From NCBI RefSeq assembly GCF_900167975.1, contig NZ_FUZU01000001.1, positions 530,580 to 594,579 of the forward strand: a stretch of 64,000 bases of DNA. The letters run 5' to 3'. The stretch's first letter is position 1. Every line of letters begins with the position of its first letter. Below, piece by piece: positions 27,342 to 36,086 of this stretch. Made by a program: the position numbers and the translations under genes. The notes beneath the pieces are model-generated. The model searched no databases. It was not told where the DNA came from and worked only from the letters and a program-made list of their open reading frames with translations. This DNA comes from Ohtaekwangia koreensis (GTDB lineage Bacteria > Bacteroidota > Bacteroidia > Cytophagales > Cyclobacteriaceae).

Positions 27342-28343
27342 ATGTTTTATCACGTAAAAGACTTGCAATTTAATGCGCGGGTATCAGGTCCAGACCCTCG
27401 CTTCGCGAATTTATTACTACAGCAATTTGGTGGCCCGAACGGAGAACTCAAGGCAGCGATGCAATATTTTGTTCAGGCGTTTTCTGCCAAAGAGCCGTAT
27501 CCGGATAAATATGATTTGTTGATGGATATAGCCACCGAAGAGTTCAGTCATTTGGAAATTGTAGGTGCAACGATTCAGATGTTGCTCTCCGGAGTAAACG
27601 GAAAACTGAAAGATGCAGCCGATGAAGCAGAGATCATGGAACTGTTGCGAGGTAAGGCTGCAAAAGAAAATGTGATTCATGAAGCCATGGTTAATCCGCA
27701 TTTCCTGGTAGAGAGTGCAGGTGGTCCTGTGCTTACTGATAGTCATGGTATACCTTGGAATGGTACCTATGTAAATGCGAATGGAGATCTTACTGTAGAC
27801 CTTCGTTCAAATATAGCAGCCGAGTCGCGCGCAAAAATTGTATATGAGTACCTGATGAAATTTACGGATGATCCGTACGTAAAAGATACACTTACATTTT
27901 TGATGACCCGTGAAGTGGCACACTTCCAAATGTTCCAGGCCGCGCTTGAGACAATTCAGCCTAATTTTCCTCCTGGAATTCTGCAGGCTGACCCACGTCA
28001 TAGCAATACATACTTTAACATGTCGAGTGGACAGGAAGCACGCGGACCATGGAATGAAGGAACAAGTCCACAGTTAGGAGAAACCTGGCGCTATATAGAA
28101 GATCCCATTGCTCATGTGGAGTCAACCAACGGTTTGATAGACCAGAATATAGAAGGCACTAATCGTACGGATGCATTGATCCAAAAGATTAACAAAGATC
28201 TGAGTAGAGAACGCAGTGAAGAAATAAAGGCAGCCACTACGGAAGGCGAAAATCAGTGGAGTCAATATGTATTAAGCGGAGACGGTGAAGATGAACCTAT
28301 ATCAGCAAAAACAAAAACATCCAGAGCAAAAAAATCCAAGTAA
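27342..28343 (+). CDS. Manganese (non-heme) catalase
   Basis: A 333-residue dimanganese catalase that disproportionates H2O2. The ferritin-like bundle shows all expected ligands: Glu35 (GPNGELKAAMQY), Glu67 and His70 (IATEEFSHLE), Glu161 (IAAESRAKIVYEYL) and His194 (TREVAHFQMF). The later PPGILQADPRHSNTYFNMS and RGPWNEG blocks are characteristic. The Lys-rich tail (SAKTKTSRAKKSK) is probably flexible. It fits an oxidative-stress unit with the upstream dehydrogenase and the downstream DsbA-like gene, 4 bp away. Confidence 0.95.
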   Translation: MFYHVKDLQFNARVSGPDPRFANLLLQQFGGPNGELKAAMQYFVQAFSAKEPYPDKYDLLMDIATEEFSHLEIVGATIQMLLSGVNGKLKDAADEAEIMELLRGKAAKENVIHEAMVNPHFLVESAGGPVLTDSHGIPWNGTYVNANGDLTVDLRSNIAAESRAKIVYEYLMKFTDDPYVKDTLTFLMTREVAHFQMFQAALETIQPNFPPGILQADPRHSNTYFNMSSGQEARGPWNEGTSPQLGETWRYIEDPIAHVESTNGLIDQNIEGTNRTDALIQKINKDLSRERSEEIKAATTEGENQWSQYVLSGDGEDEPISAKTKTSRAKKSK

Positions 28344-28347
28344 GGCT

Positions 28348-29001
28348 ATGCATACGGATCGGTTAATAGTTCACTATTATACCGATCCGCTTTGTTGCTG
28401 GAGCTGGGCATTTGAAAAACAATGGAGCCGGTTCCTGGAAGAATATAGTTCGAAGATCGATGTGCGCTATATAATGTGTGGTATGCTTCCGGATTGGAAA
28501 ACGTATAACGATCCGATCAATAGTGTATCCCGACCGTTGCAAATGGGACCTGTATGGATGCACGCCAGTCAGGTGAGTGGTACGGAAATGAATTATAGCG
28601 TCTGGCACAAAGATCCACCTGCATCGTCCTATCCATCGTGCATCGCAGTAAAATGTGCTGCTCTCCAATCTGCGAAAGCTGAAAGACTATATCTCTTCAA
28701 AGTAAGAGAAGCTGTAATGGTGCGCGAAATGAATATAGCAAAGGAAGAAGTGTTGTTGACGCTGGCGCGCGAACTGGCAACAGAAAAGCCGGATCATTTT
28801 GATGCCATACAATTTGAGCTCGACCTCAAAGCAGGGAAAGGAAAGAACGCTTTCCGTGAAGATCTCAAGCAAGCATCCTTTCACAAAATTGGACGCTACC
28901 CGACTTTGACAATGGCTGATCCGCATGGCAAGGCTATTATGATGGTGGGCTATCGGCCTTACAATGTACTCATGGAGGCAGTAGGGCAGTTTGATTTATA
29001 G
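28348..29001 (+). CDS. DsbA family protein, SpxH/FrnE-like
   Basis: Thioredoxin-fold protein with a helical insert, 217 residues from the ATG at 28348, four bases after the catalase stop. An earlier ATG at 28285 would overlap the catalase gene by 59 bp and add a polar Lys/Gln extension. The active-site position reads DPLCCWSWA, that is CxxxW rather than CxxC, as in SpxH (ClpXP adaptor for Spx) and related proteins. IGRYPTLTM provides the cis-Pro loop. No signal peptide, so cytosolic. Likely role: thiol/oxidative stress, perhaps as a protease adaptor (inference). Confidence 0.85.
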   Translation: MHTDRLIVHYYTDPLCCWSWAFEKQWSRFLEEYSSKIDVRYIMCGMLPDWKTYNDPINSVSRPLQMGPVWMHASQVSGTEMNYSVWHKDPPASSYPSCIAVKCAALQSAKAERLYLFKVREAVMVREMNIAKEEVLLTLARELATEKPDHFDAIQFELDLKAGKGKNAFREDLKQASFHKIGRYPTLTMADPHGKAIMMVGYRPYNVLMEAVGQFDL

Positions 29002-29042
29002 GGTTAAACCGTTCGTATACATTTTGATAATTTAAAGAAGAC

Positions 29043-29098
29043 GGAAAGTCGGGAAGTCGGAAAGTCCGGAAGTCGGAAAGTCTGAATGTCGGGAAGTT
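29043..29098. repeat. 8-bp tandem repeat, about seven units
   Basis: Seven consecutive octamers of the pattern GGAAAGTC/GGGAAGTC (variants CGGAAGTC, TGAATGTC), all in register for 56 bp. It lies in the 163-bp gap between the DsbA-like and PQQ dehydrogenase genes. No gene overlaps it. Confidence 0.85.
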
Positions 29099-29164
29099 GG
29101 CAGGATACATTCTTCAACGGGATTTACTACATTAGGAATTTGCGCTAAACTCTAATCTGTATAT

Positions 29165-31324
29165 ATGTACCCGCTCAGCCGTTCTATCGTGGTGTTCATT
29201 ATCTTTCTATTGGTTGCTTGTTCCACGCGTGATGATACATATACCGGCTGGAAAGTTGCAGGCGGAACAAAGGAAGGTATCCGATATTCATCGCTTACAC
29301 AAATTGATTCTTCAAATGTCCATCAGTTGAAAGTTGCATGGACGTATCATACGAAAGACGCGGACACAGTGAATCACTCGCAGATCCAGTGTAATCCTGT
29401 TATAGTAGATGATATACTATATGCAACATCTCCACAACTGAAACTCATTGCATTGAATGCTGCGACCGGAGAAGAGAAATGGGTGTTCGATCCGCGACAG
29501 CGTACTGCTGCAAATAAAGAACTTGATTTTATACTGAATAACAATCGTGGTGTCACCTACTGGACCAACGGTACGGATAAACGCATTTTCTATGTAGCGG
29601 GCTCGCATTTGTATGCTGTTGATGCCGCGACAGGTATATTACAAAAAGATTTTGGTATACACGGGAGAGTTGATCTGCATGAAGGACTCGGTCGTGATGT
29701 GAAAGACTTGTTCGTTACTGCTACATCGCCCGGTATAATTTATAAAGATCTGATTATTATAGGCACACGCGTATCGGAAGGTATAGATGCAGCGCCTGGT
29801 CACATTCGTGCATATGATGCGAAAACAGGAACATTGCGATGGATCTTCCATACCATTCCGCATCCTGGTGAATATGGTTATGATACCTGGGAAAATCCGG
29901 ATGCATGGAAATTTATAGGAGGCGCTAACTCATGGCCGGGTTTTACGTTGGATGAGCAGCGGGGTATACTCTTTGCCCCTACGGGTTCTGCTGCATTCGA
30001 CTTTTATGGAGGTAATCGCAAAGGAAATAACTTGTTTGCAAATTGTATACTGGCGCTCGATGCTGCCACAGGTAAGCGAATCTGGCACTTTCAATATTTA
30101 CATCATGACATATGGGATCGTGATATACCTACACCGCCTGCACTCGTAACCGTTCAGCATGAAGGGAAAATGGTGGATGCCGTGGCACAGCCAACGAAGA
30201 CCGGATTTATATATATGTTCGATCGCCAGACGGGTAAACCTTTGTTCGATATCGATGAAGTGCCCGTGCCTGCCGGTGCTATAGCCGGTGAAAAGATATC
30301 TCCAACGCAGCCCCTGCCGGTAAAGCCGGCTCCATTTATGCGACAGACTTTTACAGCTGAAGATTTAAATGACCTGGTACCCGAAGAATCGTATAACGAT
30401 CTGAAGAAACAATTTGACAGCTATCAGAAAGGTCATATGTTTACTCCGCCTTCCCGGGAAGGAAGTATATTTTTCCCGGGACTTGACGGTGGTGCCGAAT
30501 GGGGTGGCCCTGCCTTTGATCCAGCCACGGGTATCATGTATATAAATGCAAATGAAGTGCCGTGGGTAATTACGCTCACCGATGTAAAGGCAAATGAGAC
30601 GGGTAAAGAATCGTATGCCCTTGCAGGCGAGAGACTATATCTAAATAATTGTAGCAGTTGTCATGGTGTGAACCGCGAAGGTGGTGGCAACTACCCGGCA
30701 TTAGCAAACCTTGATAGTAAATATACTCCTGATACATTTATACGCTTCGTAGCAGCAGGCAGAAGAATGATGCCTTCCTTTCAACATTTATCGGAAGAGC
30801 AGCGTACGGCTATTGCTGCTTTTGTACTGAATATAAAATCATTAAAGGATAAATCATTTATAGCAACAGATTCTGCCGCTGCAAAAGATCCCACTGAGAT
30901 TCCATACAGGATTACAGGCTATAATAAATTTGTAAGCAAAGAAGGCTATCCTGCCATAAAACCACCGTGGGGGACACTGAATGCAGTGGATCTTAACTCC
31001 GGAGAAATTGTATGGCGTATTCCTTTAGGCGAGCACCCGGCTTTCAAGAATGTAAAACCAATGACCGGTACTGAAAATTATGGCGGACCTGTTGTAACTG
31101 CAAGCGGGCTTCTATTTATAGCAGCCACGCAGGATGGTAAGTTCAGAGCGTTCAGTAAACGAACCGGAGCCTTACTATGGGAAACGACATTACCAGCGCC
31201 AGGCTACGCAACGCCATCGATATACGCGATGGGCGGAAAACAATATATCGTGATAGCGTGTGGCGGTGGAAAACTGAAAACAAAGTCAGGCGACTCCTAT
31301 ATCGCTTTTGCTTTACCGGATTAG
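29165..31324 (+). CDS. PQQ-dependent dehydrogenase with inserted cytochrome c domain
   Basis: A 719-residue periplasmic quinoprotein lipoprotein (lipobox LLVAC). The eight-bladed propeller begins GGTKEGIRYSSLTQIDSSNV and has W-motif repeats (ALNAATGEEKWVF, YDAKTGTLRWIFHT, LDAATGKRIWHFQYLHHDIW). A heme c domain with CSSCH (about 496-500) and a Met ligand in GRRMMPSFQHL is inserted before the last blades, as in the membrane glucose dehydrogenase-like subgroup. It would oxidise sugars or alcohols and pass electrons through the heme to the respiratory chain, possibly to the cbb3 oxidase. No PQQ synthesis genes are in the window, so PQQ may be imported. Confidence 0.93.
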   Translation: MYPLSRSIVVFIIFLLVACSTRDDTYTGWKVAGGTKEGIRYSSLTQIDSSNVHQLKVAWTYHTKDADTVNHSQIQCNPVIVDDILYATSPQLKLIALNAATGEEKWVFDPRQRTAANKELDFILNNNRGVTYWTNGTDKRIFYVAGSHLYAVDAATGILQKDFGIHGRVDLHEGLGRDVKDLFVTATSPGIIYKDLIIIGTRVSEGIDAAPGHIRAYDAKTGTLRWIFHTIPHPGEYGYDTWENPDAWKFIGGANSWPGFTLDEQRGILFAPTGSAAFDFYGGNRKGNNLFANCILALDAATGKRIWHFQYLHHDIWDRDIPTPPALVTVQHEGKMVDAVAQPTKTGFIYMFDRQTGKPLFDIDEVPVPAGAIAGEKISPTQPLPVKPAPFMRQTFTAEDLNDLVPEESYNDLKKQFDSYQKGHMFTPPSREGSIFFPGLDGGAEWGGPAFDPATGIMYINANEVPWVITLTDVKANETGKESYALAGERLYLNNCSSCHGVNREGGGNYPALANLDSKYTPDTFIRFVAAGRRMMPSFQHLSEEQRTAIAAFVLNIKSLKDKSFIATDSAAAKDPTEIPYRITGYNKFVSKEGYPAIKPPWGTLNAVDLNSGEIVWRIPLGEHPAFKNVKPMTGTENYGGPVVTASGLLFIAATQDGKFRAFSKRTGALLWETTLPAPGYATPSIYAMGGKQYIVIACGGGKLKTKSGDSYIAFALPD

Positions 31325-31376
31325 ACTGGCTAAACATCGTTTCATGCATTCTATCGTAATAGTCATGGTGAAAGTC

Positions 31377-31405
31377 ATCAGGGAAATTCACATTCTCTGA
31401 TTTTT
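31377..31405 (+). terminator. Intrinsic terminator of the PQQ dehydrogenase gene
   Basis: ATCAGGGAA (31377-31385) pairs with TTCTCTGAT (31393-31401, one G-T pair), followed by TTTTT. Confidence 0.7.
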
Positions 31406-31570
31406 ATCATGTTTTCTTAAATCCAAAAAGTAAAAATTGCTCCCGTTATGGCCGAATCCCTCACGAGCCATAGGTATAGGGAAGGATACTGTGAAGCGCA
31501 ACCAGGTTACTTGGTTCTTTTGATCTGCAATTGAAACTATATATCAATACTCATTACATTTTAAAGTATT

Positions 31571-33088
31571 ATGCAATCCTATACAAATGCGTCTAACGCG
31601 GGTTATACCTATAACCTTTTTGCGCTGAATAGTCACACCTTTAAATATAGAATGGCGTACCTTGGGTTTTTTCTTGGTATAGCGCTCATTGTCATTGCTA
31701 TTGTTACAGATATACTGGCCAAAGATCTCAATTTTACACCTGCCAGTATTCAACTTCTGTATAATTCAAATCCTACACATTGGATCATTCTTACGTCACC
31801 TTTTTTCCTGACTGCACTCTTTTATAGTATGGGGAGAATGATAGGCGAACGCGAGCTGAAAATTGAAGATCAGCTACAGCGTGAAAAGGATCAGTTTACA
31901 TTTCTGGAGAAATTTATCAATGAACTTGAAAATGAAAATTTTGAAACGTCAGTGTCGGAAGCTTTTGAGAATAAAGCGGTAGCCGGACAGCTCGAACATT
32001 TTCGTGATAAGCTTTTCACAGGGAAGAATACAGAAGAAAAGAGGGCCTGGGAAAATCAGGGATTGGCGGCATTCGGAGATTTACTCCGTACTGTGAATAA
32101 TGTAGATCAGGTATCAGATGAAGTGCTTCGGTATCTCGTGAAATACCTGGGATGCAACCAGGGGTCGGTATATATATTGAGTGAAGCTGACGAAGAGACG
32201 TTGAACCTGAAAGCATTGTATGCATTCGATCGAAAGAAATTTGTTTCACATTCAATCGGTATCGGGCAAGGCCTTACGGGACAATGTTTTCTGGAAAAAG
32301 AAACGATGATACTGTACGATGTTCCGCAAGACTATATTCGTATTACATCTGGTTTGGGAAATGCAAATCCTACCTGCATTGTGATTGTTCCCATGAAGTA
32401 TAATAACGTTGTGAGTGGTGTTATTGAAGTAGCTTCCTTTAGCAGGCTGGAGGAACATCAAATTAAGTTTCTCGAAAAATCCGCAGAGGCATTTGGAGCC
32501 GTTGTCCAATCTGCACGAACCAATCAAAATGTAAAACAGCTGTTGCATGAATCACAGCAACACATGGAAGAACTCCGGTCGCAGGAAGAAGAGTTGCGTC
32601 AGAATTTCGAAGAGCTCCAGTCGGTGCAAGAGCAGATGGCGCGACAACTACAGGAAAATGCAATGATAAAGGGCCAGTTGGAGACCCGCGAAAAAGTACT
32701 TGGACTCACTACGATACTTTCCGAGTCTGACTTGCATGGGACCATTACGTTTGTGAATTCTAAATTCTGTGAGGTATCACAATATAGTGCCGAAGAACTG
32801 ATGGGTAAACCGCATAACTTCGTTCGTCATCCGGATATGCCCAAAGAGATCTTTCATCGCATGTGGACTGTACTTAAAAAAGGACAAACGTTTCGCGGTA
32901 TTGTTAAAAACAAAAAGAAGGATGGCACACATTATTGGGTGGATGCAACCATTGTACCGGTGATCGATAATGGAAAGATTACAAAATATATAGGCGCCCG
33001 CTACCATATCAAAGATGATGCTTTTGCAGAGAAGCTATACCATCGTCAAATGGAAGTGCTGGGATTACTTGTTCCTGCAGAAGTATAA
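31571..33088 (+). CDS. Membrane GAF-PAS sensor protein without output domain
   Basis: A 505-residue protein. Two N-terminal membrane helices (about 35-55 and 72-95), a HAMP-like linker, a GAF domain (about 165-315: YLGCNQGSVYIL, GIGQGLTGQCFLEKET, SGVIEVASFSRL), a Glu/Gln-rich coiled coil (about 320-375) and an Aer-type PAS domain (about 380-490: NFVRHPDMPKEIFHRMW, KKDGTHYWVDATIVPV). It lacks kinase, MCP and cyclase domains, so it must act through a partner. The neighbouring PAS kinase and REC-Crp protein are on the same strand downstream; a link to them is inferred from position only. Confidence 0.88.
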   Translation: MQSYTNASNAGYTYNLFALNSHTFKYRMAYLGFFLGIALIVIAIVTDILAKDLNFTPASIQLLYNSNPTHWIILTSPFFLTALFYSMGRMIGERELKIEDQLQREKDQFTFLEKFINELENENFETSVSEAFENKAVAGQLEHFRDKLFTGKNTEEKRAWENQGLAAFGDLLRTVNNVDQVSDEVLRYLVKYLGCNQGSVYILSEADEETLNLKALYAFDRKKFVSHSIGIGQGLTGQCFLEKETMILYDVPQDYIRITSGLGNANPTCIVIVPMKYNNVVSGVIEVASFSRLEEHQIKFLEKSAEAFGAVVQSARTNQNVKQLLHESQQHMEELRSQEEELRQNFEELQSVQEQMARQLQENAMIKGQLETREKVLGLTTILSESDLHGTITFVNSKFCEVSQYSAEELMGKPHNFVRHPDMPKEIFHRMWTVLKKGQTFRGIVKNKKKDGTHYWVDATIVPVIDNGKITKYIGARYHIKDDAFAEKLYHRQMEVLGLLVPAEV

Positions 33089-33195
33089 GCGCCTTACGAG
33101 ATCAGGTATAGTATGGATTGGAAGTATGAATTTTCTGATCTATACTGTGTTTCCCTTATGAAGTATATGTTAGACCAGTAACTGATATCGAAAAC

Positions 33196-33597
33196 TTACG
33201 GTACAACGAGTGTTGGAACCTGTATATGTTCCATTAATTCTTCGAAGGTTTCTTTGCTGCGACTACTGACATTTTTGTCGATGACCAGGAAGTTAAGATT
33301 ATTTTTCTTTGCATGGTCTTCAATACGATCGGCTATAAAACCAACCTCTGTTCTGAAATCATACGAGATCCCTCTACCGATCAATAGCTCTTTCTCAATG
33401 TCGAGAAATTGTTTGTAGGCATCTTCTTCAATTCTTTTTTTCAATTGCACTACTTCTCCGGATTGTGATTGAATCAACCGGTAAGTATATAAGATCGTAA
33501 GGTGAACCTTGAGCTGTTGCGCCATGGTCACTGCCCACTGAACCGCTTCCTTCGAAGATTCAGGTAAATTGATGGTACATAAGATGGTATTGGCCAT
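33196..33597 (-). CDS. Single-domain universal stress protein
   Basis: A Usp-fold protein, 133 residues from the ATG at 33597 (MANTILCTINLPESSKEAVQ), which places the start where the family begins. In-frame ATGs at 33627 and 33672 would give longer, atypical leaders. The C-terminal nucleotide loop is poor: the usual GxxG pattern is replaced around VIDKNVSSRSKETFEELMEH, so ATP binding is doubtful. It is divergent from the PAS kinase gene, sharing a short intergenic region. Confidence 0.8.
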   Translation of the reverse strand: MANTILCTINLPESSKEAVQWAVTMAQQLKVHLTILYTYRLIQSQSGEVVQLKKRIEEDAYKQFLDIEKELLIGRGISYDFRTEVGFIADRIEDHAKKNNLNFLVIDKNVSSRSKETFEELMEHIQVPTLVVP

Positions 33598-33722
33598 TGC
33601 ATTGGGCTTTGAAGTCTCTTTCACCATACAAACGTAAATGTATTTAAAAGGCAAAATCGGAATTTTGATCAATCGGAAGTATGATTTTTATCAGGATATT
33701 TAAGGAAGTAAATTTGCTACTT

Positions 33723-34973
33723 ATGGACGTGAATGTACCTATATCGCTTGTGACGAATGATGCCTTCCGGGAGATCTTCCAGAGTATGTCGGAAGGGATT
33801 TTGATGGTGGACGAAGGAGGGAAAATTGTAATTGCCAATCCGGTTGCTGAACTTATTTTCGGCTACGACAAAAATGAACTGACGGATGTGATGCTCGAAG
33901 AGCTTTTGCCTGAGCGATACCGTGGCAGACACATTAATTTTCGGAAAGGATTCAACGCCCATCCCGAACCCAGAAGAATGGGCTTTGGCAGAGATCTTAC
34001 CGGCTTGAAGAAAGACGGACTGGAAGTGCCTATCGAAATCAGCTTGAGCTATACCAAAGTTCAGGGCAAGATTTTGGTAATGGCTTTTATCAGTGATATA
34101 TCACAACGGAAGAAAGCTGAAGACGCACTCAAACGAAGTGAAGAACAATTGATAGTATATGCTGCGGAACTCGAAAAGAAAGTGCAGTCGCGGACAGAAG
34201 CCCTGCACAAAACTATACAGGAACTTGAGAACGAAGTAACAGAGCGCAAGAAAGCGGAAGAAGAGGCACGTAAATCTCTGGAGAAAGAGCGGGAACTGAA
34301 TGAATTAAAAACCAAGTTCGTCTCCATAGCATCGCATGAATTTCGGACACCCCTGAGTACCGTGTTGAGTTCTGCTTCTTTGATTAATCAATACAACGAT
34401 CGTGGTGAAAAAGAAAAAGTTGATAAGCATGTGCAGCGAATAAAGTCTTCGGTGAATCATCTTACTTCTATTCTGAATGACTTTTTATCATTGGGTAAGC
34501 TCGAGGAAGGTGTCATTGATATAAACAAAGAATCTATACACTTGAAGGAGTTTGTGGACGGTGTTCACGAAGAATTAAGTCCGGTGTTAAAGCCCGGTCA
34601 GACACTGGATATTGCCTATGAGACTTCTTTGAATGAAATTTATTCTGATCCGCGCATTTTGCGAAATATACTTTTTAACCTGATCTCCAATGCGAGTAAA
34701 TATTCAGATGCAGGTAAGGAAATCGTATTGAAGTTCGAGAATGTTGACAATAATTTTGTTTTCAGTATTCACGATAGAGGTATAGGAATTCCGGAAGAGG
34801 ATCAGAAGCATTTGTTCGATCGGTTTTTCCGCGCAAGCAATGCCGGGAACGTGCAGGGCACTGGTCTTGGACTAAACATCGTAAGACGATATATAGAGTT
34901 ACTGGAAGGTACTATATCTTTCGCCAGCGAACATGGTAAGGGAAGTATATTTACAGTAACGATTCCAATTTAA
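33723..34973 (+). CDS. PAS-domain histidine kinase, FixL-like
   Basis: A soluble kinase, 416 residues from the ATG at 33723 (an ATG at 33681 would add 14 hydrophobic residues). The PAS domain (about 10-130) contains LLPERYRGRHINFRKGF and MGFGRDLTGLKKDG. Compared with rhizobial FixL from memory, His70 falls at the heme ligand (His200 of Bradyrhizobium FixL) and Arg90 at the oxygen-contact Arg220, without gaps. A long coiled coil (about 130-195) leads to HisKA with His205 in SIASHEFRTPLSTVLS, and an ATPase domain (NLISNASKY, HDRGIGIPEE, GTGLGLNIVRRYIELL). The next gene, 18 bp away, encodes its probable partner. Heme binding is a hypothesis: many PAS domains have this His without heme. Confidence 0.9.
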   Translation: MDVNVPISLVTNDAFREIFQSMSEGILMVDEGGKIVIANPVAELIFGYDKNELTDVMLEELLPERYRGRHINFRKGFNAHPEPRRMGFGRDLTGLKKDGLEVPIEISLSYTKVQGKILVMAFISDISQRKKAEDALKRSEEQLIVYAAELEKKVQSRTEALHKTIQELENEVTERKKAEEEARKSLEKERELNELKTKFVSIASHEFRTPLSTVLSSASLINQYNDRGEKEKVDKHVQRIKSSVNHLTSILNDFLSLGKLEEGVIDINKESIHLKEFVDGVHEELSPVLKPGQTLDIAYETSLNEIYSDPRILRNILFNLISNASKYSDAGKEIVLKFENVDNNFVFSIHDRGIGIPEEDQKHLFDRFFRASNAGNVQGTGLGLNIVRRYIELLEGTISFASEHGKGSIFTVTIPI

Positions 34974-34991
34974 TATTTTAAGAAATTACTT

Positions 34992-36053
34992 ATGAAGAAG
35001 ATTCTTTTAATTGAGGACAATCCTGAGATCAGGGAAAACACCAGTGAAATATTAGCGCTTGCTAATTATGATGTGGTTACAGCTGAGAATGGAAAAATTG
35101 GAGTGGAGCTAGCACAACATGAAAAGCCTGATCTTATCATTTGTGATATTATGATGCCGGAGCTGGATGGCTACGGTGTTCTTCATATATTAAGCAAGAA
35201 GGAAGATACAGCGAGTATACCTTTTATATTTCTCACTGCGAAAACGGAGAAGACTGACATCCGCAAAGGGATGAACCTGGGCGCAGATGATTATCTCACA
35301 AAACCGTTTGACGATACAGATCTTCTCAACGCCATTGAAACCAGGCTGCGCAAGAGCGCCATGCAACAGAAGCATTATGAAGCAACGCCTGAAGGATTAG
35401 ATAACTTTATTAAAGACGCACAAAAAGTTCTTAACATAAAGGACCTTGGTAAAGATAGAAAAGTAAAGCTTTTTAAAAAGAAGGCTGAAATATTTTCGGA
35501 AGGCGATATGCCGCTGCAGGTATATTTCATTAAATCGGGTAATGTTAAAACGTTTAAGTCACATCCTGACGGAAAGGAATTTATTACCAACCTGTATGAA
35601 GCAAACGACTTTTTCGGATTTGAGCCGGTGCTCGAAAATGATAACTATAAAGAATCTGCAGTGGCACTGCTTGATTCGGAACTCGTTGCTATACCGCGAC
35701 ATGATTTTATACTCATGATGCAAAGTCACCCGGATGTCTCAGCAAGCTTTATAAATTTACTCTGCAAGAAAGTTGCAGAGCGCGAAAGACAACTTCTGAA
35801 CCTCGCCTATAATTCTGTACGGCAACGCACTGCTGAAGCTTTGCTGAAATCCACTTCGCTGCAAGATGCCAAGTCGGTTATCGCTATATCCCGTGAAGAT
35901 CTCGCTAAAATGGTAGGCACCGCTTCTGAATCTGTAATCCGTGTGCTATCCGATTTTAAAGAAGAAGGTATTATTGAAATTGAAAGTGGCAAGATCAAAA
36001 TTATACATCCCACCAAGCTGGAGAAAGTTGTTCGCTGGAACGTAGCGCGTTAA
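34992..36053 (+). CDS. Response regulator fused to a Crp/Fnr-type DNA-binding module
   Basis: A 353-residue fusion. The receiver domain (about 1-120) has Asp52 in IICDIMMPELDG and the Lys of YLTKPFDD. A cyclic-nucleotide-type beta-roll follows (about 155-270: EIFSEGDMPLQVYFIKSGNV, NDFFGFEPVLENDNYKESAV), then a Crp-type helix-turn-helix (about 290-345: ISREDLAKMVGTASESVIRV). Only scattered Cys occur, so no Fnr iron-sulfur cluster is expected. The recognition helix keeps the E-x-x-x-R spacing that reads the TGA half-site in Crp and Fnr. Its phosphodonor should be the kinase just upstream. It converges with the cbb3 accessory genes, whose operators have TGA-N6-TCA, making it their candidate regulator. 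Confidence 0.92.
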   Translation: MKKILLIEDNPEIRENTSEILALANYDVVTAENGKIGVELAQHEKPDLIICDIMMPELDGYGVLHILSKKEDTASIPFIFLTAKTEKTDIRKGMNLGADDYLTKPFDDTDLLNAIETRLRKSAMQQKHYEATPEGLDNFIKDAQKVLNIKDLGKDRKVKLFKKKAEIFSEGDMPLQVYFIKSGNVKTFKSHPDGKEFITNLYEANDFFGFEPVLENDNYKESAVALLDSELVAIPRHDFILMMQSHPDVSASFINLLCKKVAERERQLLNLAYNSVRQRTAEALLKSTSLQDAKSVIAISREDLAKMVGTASESVIRVLSDFKEEGIIEIESGKIKIIHPTKLEKVVRWNVAR

Positions 36054-36059
36054 TGTATA

Positions 36060-36086
36060 TATAGCATGCTGAATAAGGCTGCTATA
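36060..36086. terminator. Hairpin between convergent genes
   Basis: TATAGCA (36060-36066) and TGCTATA (36080-36086) form an inverted repeat filling the 33-bp gap between two facing stop codons. It lacks a T-run; possible shared terminator. Confidence 0.35.
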
